From AC-32 sp963788215 (GTDB lineage: Bacteria > Actinomycetota > Thermoleophilia > Gaiellales > Gaiellaceae), in the NCBI GenBank assembly GCA_963788215.1, contig CAWBFX010000008.1:62001-126000 (forward strand): a stretch of DNA of 64,000 nt. The letters run 5' to 3'. Of the stretch, positions 1-7,485 are shown piece after piece. Position 1 is the stretch's first letter. Each line of letters opens with the position of its first letter. The translations under genes and the position numbers were made by a program. Below the pieces are notes generated by a model, which was not told where the DNA came from, made no database searches, and saw only the letters and a list, made by a program, of their open reading frames with translations.

Positions 1-345
1 TGCGAGTTCCTGGAAGGCTGGGCGCGAGAGCTCCCGAACGTGAGCGTGGTCTGCGGCCGAGCCGAGGAGCAGCCCGTCGACGCGTGGGGCGTCGCGGTCG
101 CGAAGGCGCTCGCCGAGCCGCCGGTGGCCGCGGAATGGTGTCTCCCGCTCGTCGCCCCGGGCGGCGCCGCGATCCTGTTCGTGGGCCCGAGCGCCGATTC
201 GGAGCGGGTCGCGCGGGTCGCCGCGAAGCTCGGCGGCGAGCCGGCGGAATCCCCGCCAGGCCTGCTCGTCCTGCGCAAGCTCCAGCCCACGCCGGAGGGC
301 TTTCCGCGGCGCCCCGGCGTCGCCAGGAAACGTCCGCTCGCGTAG
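1..345 (+). CDS. rsmG: 16S rRNA (guanine-N7) methyltransferase RsmG, C-terminal part
   Basis: Only the last ~114 codons are in the window; the frame is open to base 1, so the start lies upstream. RsmG uses SAM to methylate a guanine in the 530 loop of 16S rRNA. The visible part has the family's late core (ALAEPPVAAEWCLPLVAPGG, with the usual Pro-Gly-Gly turn) and the diagnostic tail FPRRPGVARKRPL, close to the FPRRPGxxxKxPL ending of RsmG. The next gene, parA, begins 13 bases after the stop. The rsmG-parA-parB order is typical of the chromosomal origin region. Confidence 0.9.
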   Translation, partial: CEFLEGWARELPNVSVVCGRAEEQPVDAWGVAVAKALAEPPVAAEWCLPLVAPGGAAILFVGPSADSERVARVAAKLGGEPAESPPGLLVLRKLQPTPEGFPRRPGVARKRPLA

Positions 346-358
346 CTAGCGTGCCCGT

Positions 359-1114
359 ATGCCCGGCCGGGTGTATGCGCTTGCCAATCAGAAGGGCGGG
401 GTCGGCAAGACGACCACCGCGATCAACCTCGCGGCCTGCCTCGCCGAGGCCGGCGAGCGCACGCTCGTGGTCGATCTCGACCCGCAGGCGAACGCGACGT
501 CGGGCCTCGGGGAGCGGGCGAACGGCAGCTCGTCGTTCGACCTCCTCGACGGGATCGCGCTCGAGCGGCTGATCCGTCCGACGAAGTTCGCGAACCTCGA
601 CCTCGTGCCGTCCAAGCCGGAGCTTGCAGGCGCCGCCGTCGAGCTCGCCCGGCGGCCGGACGGGGAGCGCTACCTCGCCGAGTCGCTGGCCGGAGCAGGA
701 GCGCGCTACTCCTTCGTCTTCCTCGACTGCCCGCCGTCGCTCGGGCCGCTGACTGTCAACGCGCTCGCGGCCGCCGATCGCGTGCTCGTGCCGGTGCAGG
801 CCGAGTACTACGCGCTCGAGGGCCTCGCGCAGCTCGTCGGCTCGGTCGAGCTCGTGCGCTCGCGGTTGAACCCGCGCCTCGCGATCGGCGGGGTGATCCT
901 GACCATGGTTGACCGGCGAACGCGCCTCGCGGCCGACGTCTCGGACGAGGTGCGCCGGCACTTCGGAGAGCTCGTCTTCCGCACGGCCGTTCCGCGCTCT
1001 GTCCGCCTCGCCGAGGCGCCGAGCCACGGGCTGCCGGTGACCGCCTACGACCGCGCGTCGGCCGGCGCCGACGCGTACTGGAAGGTGGCGATAGAGCTTG
1101 TCGGCCGTTCCTGA
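359..1114 (+). CDS. parA: Chromosome-partitioning ATPase ParA/Soj
   Basis: A 251-residue ParA/MinD-type ATPase that binds DNA non-specifically when ATP-bound and drives segregation of ParB-bound origins. The deviant Walker A motif KGGVGKTT is at residues 12-19, followed by the A' segment DLDPQANAT (about 39-47) and the Walker B-type FLDCPPSLGPLT near residue 120. Length is normal for chromosomal Soj. The ATG at 359 is the first start after rsmG and puts the P-loop at the usual distance from the N-terminus. The 3' end overlaps parB by 17 bases, implying translational coupling. Confidence 0.95.
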   Translation: MPGRVYALANQKGGVGKTTTAINLAACLAEAGERTLVVDLDPQANATSGLGERANGSSSFDLLDGIALERLIRPTKFANLDLVPSKPELAGAAVELARRPDGERYLAESLAGAGARYSFVFLDCPPSLGPLTVNALAAADRVLVPVQAEYYALEGLAQLVGSVELVRSRLNPRLAIGGVILTMVDRRTRLAADVSDEVRRHFGELVFRTAVPRSVRLAEAPSHGLPVTAYDRASAGADAYWKVAIELVGRS

Positions 1115-1943
1115 CAAACGCCGCGGCCTGGGCCGCGGTCTCGAGCTGCTTGTCGGCGGCGAGGGCCAGCCGGAGCTGGCGCACCTGCCCGTCGAGACGA
1201 TCCACGCGAACCCCCGCCAGCCGCGGAAGCGCTTCGACCACGAGGCGGCGACCGCGCTCGCGGAATCGGTCCGCGCCCAGGGCCTGGTTCAGCCTGTGGT
1301 CGTGCGGCCGCGGCAGGCCGGCGGCTGGGAGCTGATCGCCGGCGAACGCCGCTGGCGTGCAGCGCGCGAGGCCGGACTCCCGACCGTTCCGGCGCTCGTG
1401 CGGGAAGCCGACGACCGCGACTCGCTGCTCCTCGGCCTCGTCGAGAACGTCGCACGCGAGGAGCTCTCCGCCGTCGAGGAGGCGCGCGCGTACGCGCTCC
1501 TGATGGACGAGTTCGGGCTCTCGCTCGGCGACCTCTCGGCCCGAGTCGGGAAGGCGAAGCCGACGGTCTCCAACCGGCTGCGGCTGCTGGAGCTCACCGA
1601 CGACGTGCTTGGGATGGTCGAGCGCGGCGAGTTGAGCGAGGGTCACGCCCGCGCGGTCCTGGCCGTGCCCGACAACGAGGGGCGCCGCGGCCTTGCGCGG
1701 CAGATCGTCCGTCGGCGGATGTCGGTACGCGCGGCGGAGCGCGCCGCCCGCTGGGCGGGAGCGAAGACGAAGCCGCGCAAGGTGCCGAAGGTCGACCCGG
1801 CGCTGGCGGCTCGTGCTCGCGAAGCTGCGGAGCGTGCAACCGGGTTCACCGCGCGCGTGACTGCGGGCCGGCTCGAGATCGCGTTCTCGGACGAGACCGA
1901 GCTCGAAGAGCTGGCGGAGGCGCTGGAGCGCCTCGTCGCGTAG
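1098..1943 (+). CDS. parB: Chromosome-partitioning protein ParB
   Basis: A 281-residue ParB/Spo0J CTP-dependent clamp that loads at parS sites near the origin. It starts with TTG inside the parA end; the N-terminus MSAVPDKRRGLGRGLELL matches the family's RGLGRGL signature. Box I is IHANPRQPRKRF, the CTP-binding box is GERRWRA, and the helix-turn-helix region is around residues 130-155 (SLGDLSARVGKAKPTVSNRL). The C-terminal ~50 residues should form the dimer domain. No parS consensus was seen in the window by eye. Confidence 0.95.
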   Translation: MSAVPDKRRGLGRGLELLVGGEGQPELAHLPVETIHANPRQPRKRFDHEAATALAESVRAQGLVQPVVVRPRQAGGWELIAGERRWRAAREAGLPTVPALVREADDRDSLLLGLVENVAREELSAVEEARAYALLMDEFGLSLGDLSARVGKAKPTVSNRLRLLELTDDVLGMVERGELSEGHARAVLAVPDNEGRRGLARQIVRRRMSVRAAERAARWAGAKTKPRKVPKVDPALAARAREAAERATGFTARVTAGRLEIAFSDETELEELAEALERLVA

Positions 1944-1983
1944 CCCCGTATCTTTTCCGCGGCCGGGGGCGTTAAACGACGAG

Positions 1984-2232
1984 ATGCTCCCCGGCTGGCA
2001 CCAGAACCTCGAGGGCTTCGAGGCGATCTCGCAAGACGATCTGATGCGAGACCTCGTGCTGCGCATGTCCGCGCTCTCGCAGTCGGGAAGCCTGGCGCCG
2101 TTCCTCGTCGAGCTGGCGCATGACGGAGACCTCGACGACGCGACCAAGATCAGCCTGCAGGAAATCGCGTCCGACCCGGCCTTTCTGCTCGCGGTCGAGG
2201 ACTACGTCCACCGCACCGAGATCCTCCACTGA
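1984..2232 (+). CDS. Small conserved-looking protein of unknown function
   Basis: An 82-residue acidic, helical protein starting at ATG 1984, 41 bases after parB. I do not recognise a family. It has no signal peptide or membrane segment. The middle (SQSGSLAPFLVELAHDGDLD) and the acidic C-terminus look like a soluble helical bundle. The codon pattern is the same G/C-ending type as its neighbours, and a longer opposite-strand frame here has no recognisable motif, so this strand is preferred. The call rests on coding look and position only. Confidence 0.5.
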   Translation: MLPGWHQNLEGFEAISQDDLMRDLVLRMSALSQSGSLAPFLVELAHDGDLDDATKISLQEIASDPAFLLAVEDYVHRTEILH

Positions 2233-2274
2233 CGAGAGATTGGCGGAATGATCGCCGCGTCGTAGGCTGACGGG

Positions 2275-2829
2275 GTGTTGGACTGGCCGACGCGTCCCGA
2301 GGCAGAGCGCCTTCGCCAGTGGCCTCTGATCGTCCATGCGTCGGAGAAGGCCGAAAGCACCGAGGAGCTGGATGGTCTCCTCCTTCTCGGGTCGTTCTCG
2401 TCCGGTCGAGCGGATCAGATCAGCGACGTGGACCTCGTAGCTGTGGTCTCGGAGGGGCAGTTCGAGGCTGCATGGGCGCGTCGTCGCGAGTTCGAGACAC
2501 CAGGAACCCTCTTCGAGTGGGATGTCCGCATCGAGTCTGACGGCGACGCTGCGAGCCACAAATGGATAACGCAAGACATCGTGAAGGTCGAGTGCGGCTT
2601 CGCGGACGCGGCGCGCTCCGCGATGCAACTCGCCGAGCCTTATGCCGTACTTGTCGGCGATGAGTCCGTCGCCACGCGGTTCCCACCACTCGACCCGATC
2701 GCGCCTGCCGTTCTGGAGGCTTACGCGCAAGAGCTCCGCGACAAGGGAATGGTGCCCGAAGTCGAGACGGCCTATGGAGAGCTGCGTCGAGCGCTACGAA
2801 GTGCGAGCTCGGGCCGCGGTAGCCCGTAA
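2275..2829 (+). CDS. Nucleotidyltransferase-fold protein (Pol beta superfamily)
   Basis: A 184-residue protein with GTG start. Residues ~38-55 contain LLGSFSSGRADQISDVDLVA, matching the G-S-x-x-x-G-x(5)-S-D-x-D nucleotidyltransferase signature of aminoglycoside and minimal nucleotidyltransferases; the two Asp residues would bind the catalytic metal. A possible third acidic residue is in FEWDVRIES (~80-88). No other domain is visible, and the substrate is unknown. Minimal nucleotidyltransferases can be toxin parts or antibiotic-modifying enzymes, but no partner gene (HEPN protein, antitoxin) is adjacent. Base composition is slightly lower in GC than the neighbours, so acquisition by transfer is possible. 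Confidence 0.7.
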   Translation: MLDWPTRPEAERLRQWPLIVHASEKAESTEELDGLLLLGSFSSGRADQISDVDLVAVVSEGQFEAAWARRREFETPGTLFEWDVRIESDGDAASHKWITQDIVKVECGFADAARSAMQLAEPYAVLVGDESVATRFPPLDPIAPAVLEAYAQELRDKGMVPEVETAYGELRRALRSASSGRGSP

Positions 2830-2863
2830 AACGACACCCGCAGCCTTCCGGCTCGCTGTCTAG

Positions 2864-2898
2864 TAAGAAAGAGGAAGGCCCGCGCCGGAGCGCGGGCC
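2864..2898 (-). terminator. Rho-independent terminator of the gas-vesicle cluster
   Basis: A perfect 9-bp stem GGCCCGCGC/GCGCGGGCC with a 4-base loop spans 2877-2898. Read on the minus strand it follows the last cluster gene (stop at 2905) and runs straight into the pyrimidine tract TTCCTCTTTCTT. The plus-strand side has no T tract, so it should act mainly on minus-strand transcripts. Confidence 0.75.
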
Positions 2899-2904
2899 GT
2901 TCCG

Positions 2905-3507
2905 CTAGCTGCGTGCTCTGCTGATCGCGCGCTCGAGCTGAGCCTTGGTCATGCTCGACCGGCCGTCGATCTTCAGTCGCTTGGCCTGGTTGTAGAGCTG
3001 CTCCTTCGTCCTGCCGCTCCCGCTGCGGTTGTTGCTGCTGCTACCGCTGCTGCGGCTGCCGGACGAGCTGCTCCGGCTCCGGTTCGAGGAGCCACTACTG
3101 CCGCTGCGGCTCGAGGAGCCGCTGCTGCGGCCGGACGAGCTTCGGCTCTTGGACGACGACGAGCTCGAACGCTTCGACGAGCCCGAGCGCGCCTTCGATC
3201 CCGTCGAGCGCCGGCTCGAGCTCCCGGAGCTGCCTGAGGACCCGCTGCGCGAGCCGCTGGACGACCCGCTGCGCGAGCGGCTGGAGCCGCTGCGGGACCC
3301 GCTGGACCCACCGGAGCCGCTACGCGACCGCGAACCTTGCTGCGACCCTTCGCCGGACCCCTGGCTGTCCTGGTCGTCGTCATCCCCGCCGCCGCCGAGC
3401 ACCTTGCGGCCCACGGCGACCGCGGCCGGGACGGCAACTCCGAGCGCCGCCCCCGCGACGACCTTCTTCCCGGTCGACATGCCTTCGTTGTCGTCCATCT
3501 CTTCCAT
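2905..3507 (-). CDS. Ser/Arg-rich low-complexity gas-vesicle cluster protein
   Basis: A 200-residue protein and the last gene of the cluster. It starts with an acidic leader, then a short Ala/Val-rich segment (residues ~15-37, KKVVAGAALGVAVPAAVAVG) ending in Arg-Lys, a Gly/Asp linker, and about 110 residues of Ser/Arg/Gly repeats (GSRS-type). The last ~30 residues (TKEQLYNQAKRLKI ... TKAQLERAI) look like a small SAP/Rho-N-type helical motif. ATG 3507 is preceded by a strong AAGGAGG. The function is unknown. The basic disordered region could bind nucleic acid or the acidic tails of GvpO and the SRPBCC protein; that is inference. Confidence 0.7.
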   Translation of the reverse strand: MEEMDDNEGMSTGKKVVAGAALGVAVPAAVAVGRKVLGGGGDDDDQDSQGSGEGSQQGSRSRSGSGGSSGSRSGSSRSRSGSSSGSRSGSSGSSGSSSRRSTGSKARSGSSKRSSSSSSKSRSSSGRSSGSSSRSGSSGSSNRSRSSSSGSRSSGSSSNNRSGSGRTKEQLYNQAKRLKIDGRSSMTKAQLERAISRARS

Positions 3508-3531
3508 CGTTCCTCCTTCGGTTTGGGGCGG

Positions 3532-3932
3532 CTAGCTTCCGCCGCCCGCCTCGTTGAACGACTCGATGAACCGCGGCACGATCCGCTCGCGGATGATCTC
3601 GGGTGCGTTCTCGGCCACCCATTCGCCCGCGGCCCCTGCGGCATCCTCGGCCGCCGGAAGCAGCGCGTCCCGCGCCGCGTCCCAGCCGCCCGAGAGCGCC
3701 GACGTGAGCATCGAGCTCATGTCGCCGCCCTTCGACCCCGAGTCGCCGTTGCTCGAGCTTCCGTTGGAGCCGCCTCGGTGCGAGAGCGCCTTCTTCGCGG
3801 CGATCGCCGCCACGCTCGTCGCGGCCGCCGCGGCAGCGGCCTTCACGGCCGTGCTGCCACCGCCGCCACCGCTGCTGCTCTGCTGCTCGTCTTGTTCTGC
3901 TGGTTCTGCTGGTCCTGAGTCTCTTCAGCCAT
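3532..3932 (-). pseudogene. Ala-rich gas-vesicle accessory protein, apparently frameshifted
   Basis: The gene most likely begins at ATG 3932, which has an AAGGAGG site 7 bases upstream and reads MAEETQDQQNQQNK before running into a stop. The conserved body lies in another frame from about 3880 to 3532: EQDEQQSSSGGGG, then the Ala-rich helix VKAAAAAAATSVAAIAAKKA, a Ser/Gly linker and an amphipathic C-terminus (~50 residues). One extra base near 3890 (CAGCAG-GAACAAGAC) would join both parts into ~133 residues. A GTG at 3846 could start a short form but has no ribosome-binding site. No family is recognised; position marks it as a vesicle accessory gene. Confidence 0.6.
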
Positions 3933-3949
3933 CTCTTGGCCTCCTTCGT

Positions 3950-4201
3950 CTAGGAGCGCGCCTTGGAGCGGGCAGAGCCTGATGCGGACCCGGCGCCACC
4001 CTTCAGCTCTTGCAGGCGGCTCGTCAACGCTTCGTTGACGGTGCTAAAGGTTCCGGCAGCCTCGTCGGCGTGCTCGCTGATCTGGTCCGCGATCCGGACG
4101 AGCTTGTCGAAGCTCGCGCTGTCGCGGATCTCCTTGCGCAGGTTGTCGACGAGACCCGCGAGGTCGTCGGCGACCTGTTCGACGTCTTTCAGTGATGCCA
4201 T
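3950..4201 (-). CDS. Small helical gas-vesicle cluster protein
   Basis: An 83-residue protein starting at ATG 4201, with AAAGGAGAA 8 bases upstream; longer frames upstream are not supported by a ribosome-binding site. The sequence is almost entirely heptad-like helix (DVEQVADDLAGLVDNLRKEI; LVRIADQISEHADEAAGTF), consistent with a coiled coil, and ends in a basic Ser/Gly/Lys tail. It sits 62 bases after gvpK. I do not recognise a named Gvp family. A structural or chaperone-like role in the vesicle cluster is inferred from position only. Confidence 0.65.
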   Translation of the reverse strand: MASLKDVEQVADDLAGLVDNLRKEIRDSASFDKLVRIADQISEHADEAAGTFSTVNEALTSRLQELKGGAGSASGSARSKARS

Positions 4202-4263
4202 CGGTGTTCTCCTTTCACGAGGACTCCTACGGGTATCACCGACCCGCTCGTTTTCATGCAGGT

Positions 4264-4620
4264 TTAGAGAAGATTTCCGAGCGGACCCAGATCGAGGTTC
4301 AAATCCCGGTCTTCGAGGCCGAACTCGGCCTTCAGCTCGTCCATGCGCTGGTTGAGCTTCATGAAGGTCTCGCCGAGCTGGTCGAGCTGCTCGTCCGTCA
4401 GCGTCCCGCCCTCCATCCGGCGAAGCGCCTGGCGCTCCATCAGCTGGCGAAGGAGCTCGACGAGGGTCAGCACAAGGCGCGCGAGGCCTTGCTCGACCTT
4501 CTCCGGGTCGGCGTTGATACGTCGCGGGAACGCGTCCTGGACGTGCTCCAGCTCGCCGGCGATTCGGTTGAGGTCGCCGCTGCCGGCGAGGACCTTGTCG
4601 ATCGGCTCGTGAGCGCTCAC
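4264..4620 (-). CDS. gvpK: Gas vesicle protein GvpK
   Basis: A 118-residue GvpK, a conserved helper needed for gas-vesicle assembly. The core RINADPEKVEQGLARLVLTL followed by LLRQLMERQALRRMEGG (residues ~33-71) and the ensuing TDEQLDQLGETF match the family. The GTG start at 4620 overlaps the stop of the preceding gvpF/L gene by 4 bases (GTGA), so the much longer frame running upstream is not the gene. It is near the end of the tightly coupled block G-O-J-L-S-F/L-K. Confidence 0.92.
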   Translation of the reverse strand: MSAHEPIDKVLAGSGDLNRIAGELEHVQDAFPRRINADPEKVEQGLARLVLTLVELLRQLMERQALRRMEGGTLTDEQLDQLGETFMKLNQRMDELKAEFGLEDRDLNLDLGPLGNLL

Positions 4621-5258
4621 TTCGCGGCCTCCGCTCCGAACGAGTACGGCGGCCACGGCCCCGTGCAGGCGAGCGACAGCTCGGGGTGCGCCGCTTGCAG
4701 CTCGCGGACCGTGCCGAGAAACGTGGACGCGTCCTCGTCGCGCACGAGGTAGGCGCGCTCGAACACGTTGCTCCCCGTCGCACCGCCTGCAGTCTCCTGC
4801 GCGAGGCGGGCGAGCGGCTCGTCGAGCTGGGCGATCAGCTGCGAGCGGCGACGCTCCTCGTCCAGCCGGGCGCGCAGGTATTCGGCTCCGGACTCTGTTT
4901 CGGGACCGCTCTCCGGCGCCGGCGCAACGACGCGCACGCCGAGCTCGACGCAGCCTCGAACACGCTGCAGCCGCTGCTCGAGGTCGGAAGCCTTCGCGGT
5001 CACCGCGGAGACCAGCTCTTCGTCGCCGGCGAAGGGTCGGCTGAACTGCGCGGGCAGCACGGCTCGGCTGCGGCCCATCAGGGCCTCGACGACCTCGGCG
5101 TGGCGCAGCACGGCTTCCTGCGTGACCTCGTCGCGCGGGACCTCGCTCACCACCAGCTCCAGCGCGTCGACGCGCCTGCGCTCGAGCGGCGCGCCTTCGA
5201 CGCCTTCGACGGGCGGCAGGGAGTCGAGCTCGTCGACGATCCCGTAGACGTGGATCAC
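4617..5258 (-). CDS. GvpL/GvpF-family gas vesicle protein (third copy)
   Basis: A 213-residue member of the GvpF/L family, helper proteins that bind GvpA and assist shell nucleation. The N-terminus MIHVYGIVDE and the terminal CTGPWPPYSF are the family's two end motifs; between them lies an alpha-helical region with many Arg/Glu. ATG 5258 overlaps the stop of the small gvpS upstream by 4 bases. It is one of three F/L paralogues here; which matches the experimentally studied F or L cannot be told from sequence alone. Confidence 0.9.
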   Translation of the reverse strand: MIHVYGIVDELDSLPPVEGVEGAPLERRRVDALELVVSEVPRDEVTQEAVLRHAEVVEALMGRSRAVLPAQFSRPFAGDEELVSAVTAKASDLEQRLQRVRGCVELGVRVVAPAPESGPETESGAEYLRARLDEERRRSQLIAQLDEPLARLAQETAGGATGSNVFERAYLVRDEDASTFLGTVRELQAAHPELSLACTGPWPPYSFGAEAAK

Positions 5259-5470
5259 CGCAGCGCGTCTCCGATCGCGACCGGCATGCCCTGCTCCTCG
5301 AGCGTCGCCACGGAGGCGAGGAGCACGCGCAGGCCGACGTAGACGAGGTCGACGTCCGCGACCGAGAGCGTGATGTCACCCGAAAGGACGACGCCCTTGT
5401 TGAGCACCCGGTCGACCAGCTCGAGCAGCGTGACCTGCTGGCGGAGGTCTGGACGGAGGTCGGAGCTCAT
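5255..5470 (-). CDS. gvpS: Minor shell-type gas vesicle protein GvpS (GvpA/J/M family)
   Basis: A 71-residue GvpA-like protein. The core QVTLLELVDRVLNKGVVLSG followed by DITLSVADVDLVYVGLRVLL is the GvpA/J/M/S fold, with the LDKG-type turn as LNKG. ATG 5470 overlaps the upstream gvpL stop by 4 bases (ATGA), which decides the start against the longer open frame. Its place between gvpL and another F/L gene matches gvpS in the Streptomyces order J-L-S-K. Proteins of this type probably cap or nucleate the vesicle rather than form its wall. Confidence 0.85.
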   Translation of the reverse strand: MSSDLRPDLRQQVTLLELVDRVLNKGVVLSGDITLSVADVDLVYVGLRVLLASVATLEEQGMPVAIGDALR

Positions 5471-6252
5471 GCCCGCAGCTCCTCCGAGACGAAGTTGTAC
5501 GGAGGCCATGGCCCGGTCAGCTCGAGCTCGAGCCCTCGTTCGGAGAGCTCCCGCGCCAGAGCGGCGAGCTCGCGCTCGAAGCCAGGCCGGTCGGAGACGA
5601 GGTAGGCGCTGTTGAGCACCATCTCTTCGTCGCGGCCGCTCAGCTCCGGCCGCTGGAGGTCGAGCAGGACGCCGCGCTCTGCGGCGTCCAGCAGGCGGCG
5701 GTGCAGCTCGGAGGCGGCCTCCTGCCCGAAGCGCGCACGCTCGTCGCCGACGAGGCGCTCGAGCCGACGCGACTCGAGGTAGGCGCGGCCGCCTTGTGCG
5801 CCTGCCGCCTGCGCGGTCAGCTCGCGGATTCGGTCGTTCTCCTGGGCGCCGCCGGCCGCAAAGCGTTCCGGGTCGACGAACGCCTTCACGCCCAGCTCGA
5901 CGCGGCCCGCGACCTCGGCGAGCGCTGCCGACAGCGCGTCCTGCCGGTCGCTGAGGAACTGCTTCAGCTCAGCCTCTGTCCGGTAGACCGTGCAGAAGCG
6001 ACAGGGCAAGACCGTCGTGGACGCCAGCACGCGCTCGAGCACCTGCTCGTGGCGGCGGATGTTCTCTTCCAGCCAGGCCGCGTCGCCGAGCCGCTCTACC
6101 AGGGCCGCCTCGTCGAACTCCTCGAGCGAGACGCGGCTCGCTACCCCGGCGAGCCGACCTTCGGTGACGAGCTCGACGGCCTGCCCGGCGTCGACGGCTC
6201 CCGGCGCGCCCGCCTCGACGACGCCGTAGAGGTACCAGCCTTCCGCGTTCAC
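5467..6252 (-). CDS. gvpL: Gas vesicle protein GvpL/F (second copy)
   Basis: A 261-residue GvpF/L-family protein. The start is GTG 6252, overlapping the gvpJ stop (GTGA); it gives MNAEGWYLYGVVEAG, the normal family N-terminus. Further family marks are CRFCTVYRTEAEL (around residue 87) and the C-terminal LTGPWPPYNFVSE. Glu/Arg-rich helices fill the middle. Placement right after gvpJ matches gvpL in actinobacterial clusters. Helper function in assembly is inferred from the family. Confidence 0.9.
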   Translation of the reverse strand: MNAEGWYLYGVVEAGAPGAVDAGQAVELVTEGRLAGVASRVSLEEFDEAALVERLGDAAWLEENIRRHEQVLERVLASTTVLPCRFCTVYRTEAELKQFLSDRQDALSAALAEVAGRVELGVKAFVDPERFAAGGAQENDRIRELTAQAAGAQGGRAYLESRRLERLVGDERARFGQEAASELHRRLLDAAERGVLLDLQRPELSGRDEEMVLNSAYLVSDRPGFERELAALARELSERGLELELTGPWPPYNFVSEELRA

Positions 6253-6557
6253 GACTCCTCGTCGCTCGTCGGCAGGCCGACCTTCTCCTCGATCGCGCGC
6301 AGCCGCTTGTCGAGCTCGCCGCGGCCGTTGCTGCCGGACAGGAACGGATCGCTCTGCCACCAGTCGATGCCCATCTCCTTGGCCTTGTCGGCGGAGGCGA
6401 TCAGCAGCCGGATCTTCACCGTGAGCAGCTCGATGTCGAGCAGGTTGATCTGGATGTCGCCGGCCACGACGATGCCCTTGTCGAGGACGCGCTCGAGCAC
6501 GTCCGTGAGCTGCGCCGGCTGGCCGGAGCGATAGCCCTCGAGGTCGCGGCTGCTCAC
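6249..6557 (-). CDS. gvpJ: Gas vesicle protein GvpJ
   Basis: A 102-residue GvpA-related minor protein. The core DVLERVLDKGIVVAGDIQIN, continuing LLDIELLTVKIRLLIASADK, is followed by the GvpJ-typical KAKEMGIDWWQSDPF (residues ~60-74) that GvpA lacks, and a charged C-terminal helix. It starts with GTG overlapping the gvpO stop by 4 bases. GvpJ is usually found at the tips or as a nucleation protein rather than in the main shell. Confidence 0.92.
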   Translation of the reverse strand: MSSRDLEGYRSGQPAQLTDVLERVLDKGIVVAGDIQINLLDIELLTVKIRLLIASADKAKEMGIDWWQSDPFLSGSNGRGELDKRLRAIEEKVGLPTSDEES

Positions 6558-7249
6558 AGCCCTTCTCCGTTGGCCTGCGAACGCGTGTAGCGCCGGACCT
6601 GGCGGTAGCTGCGGAGGCCGAGCTTCTCGTCGAGCTCGAGCTCGTACGACGCGAGCACGTCGGTCGTCTCGGGAATGCGCGACAGCTCGAGCACCTCGAG
6701 CGTGGCCACCCAGCCGTTCTGCGTCCGCTCCAGCGCGGAGGCGGACTCGACCGCCTTGCCGAGGAGCTCCTGAAGCTGGTCGCGGGCCGTCCTCATCGCC
6801 TTGCCGGCGTCGCCGAGCGAGGCGCCTTCCACCGGCTCGGGCTCGTGGTGCTGCTCGTCGCGCTGCCGGTCGTCGTCCTGGCGCGCGTTGTCGTGCTGGT
6901 GCGCTTCGGGCTGCTGCTCTTCCGGCTGCTCGGCCTGTGGCTCGTCGTCCTGCTCGGACTCCGCCTCGGGCTCGTCGGGCTTCTCGGGCTCGGCCCGCTC
7001 GTCCTCGGTGCCGCCATCGGCGTCGTTGCCGTGATGGGTGAACGCGCGGGCCGCAGCGGCGGCTGCGCCGACGGCGGCTCCGGCGGCGGCGACCTTGGCG
7101 GCCTGCTTTACGGCCTCGAGCGGCTCTCCGTTCCGGGCCTCCGAGCTGTCGTCCCGCGAGTTGTCGTCCTGCTGAGGCTCCTCGGAGCTGCCACGCCGCT
7201 TCTGGCGGGACTCCTGCCGCTTCTTCTGCGCGTCGGTCAGGTCAGCCAT
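6554..7249 (-). CDS. gvpO: Gas vesicle protein GvpO with long disordered N-terminal extension
   Basis: A 231-residue protein. The C-terminal ~90 residues (from TARDQLQELLGKAVESASAL to YRQVRRYTRSQ) are the GvpO domain, which in other clusters is needed for expression or assembly. The N-terminal half is unusual: a basic leader, an Ala-rich helix (VKQAAKVAAAGAAVGAAAAA, residues ~48-67), then ~60 residues of Glu/Asp/Gln/Pro/His repeats. Family members are normally about half this length or have only a short charged leader. It overlaps gvpG by 13 bases and gvpJ by 4. Confidence 0.9.
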   Translation of the reverse strand: MADLTDAQKKRQESRQKRRGSSEEPQQDDNSRDDSSEARNGEPLEAVKQAAKVAAAGAAVGAAAAAARAFTHHGNDADGGTEDERAEPEKPDEPEAESEQDDEPQAEQPEEQQPEAHQHDNARQDDDRQRDEQHHEPEPVEGASLGDAGKAMRTARDQLQELLGKAVESASALERTQNGWVATLEVLELSRIPETTDVLASYELELDEKLGLRSYRQVRRYTRSQANGEGL

Positions 7250-7485
7250 TCGCGCTCCTCCTGTTCTGCTTCCAGCTGGTCGAGCGCCGCTTCCTCGATG
7301 ACTTCGTATTCCTCGTGCGAGAGGACGCCCAGCTCGAGCTGCCGCTCCGCGACCAGGAGCCGCCGGCGCGCCGACTGCGCGCCGTAGAGCTGGCGCTCGG
7401 CCTCGGCGGCGAGCTGCTCGGCGATCCAGACGGTCCCGCGGACCGGCGCGAGCGGCAGGGTCAGCAGGCCCGTGATCATGCCCAT
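7237..7485 (-). CDS. gvpG: Gas vesicle protein GvpG
   Basis: An 82-residue GvpG. The family N-terminus LLTLPLAPVRGTVWIAEQL is followed by a long charged helix with LGVLSHEEYEVIEEAALDQL. Length is usual. GvpG is an accessory that in other systems interacts with GvpA and GvpF. ATG 7485 shares one base with the stop of the preceding gvpF frame. The end overlaps the gvpO start by 13 bases, so G and O are translationally coupled. Confidence 0.9.
   Translation of the reverse strand: MGMITGLLTLPLAPVRGTVWIAEQLAAEAERQLYGAQSARRRLLVAERQLELGVLSHEEYEVIEEAALDQLEAEQEEREWLT

Noticed and set aside
756..2147. Long minus-strand open frame over parA/parB
   Set aside because: High-GC shadow of two clear genes; Arg/Pro-rich with no domain.
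1..2300. parS centromere sites near parAB
   Set aside because: No sequence close to TGTTTCACGTGAAACA was found by eye; a motif search of the whole genome would be needed.
1972..2730. 252-codon minus-strand frame over the nucleotidyltransferase
   Set aside because: The plus strand carries the GSxxxG...SDxD signature; the minus frame shows no recognisable domain.
3029..3535. Leu/Pro/Asp-rich 168-codon plus-strand open frame
   Set aside because: It is the exact antisense of the Ser/Arg repeat gene; low complexity on one strand opens the other. No ribosome-binding site or family motif.
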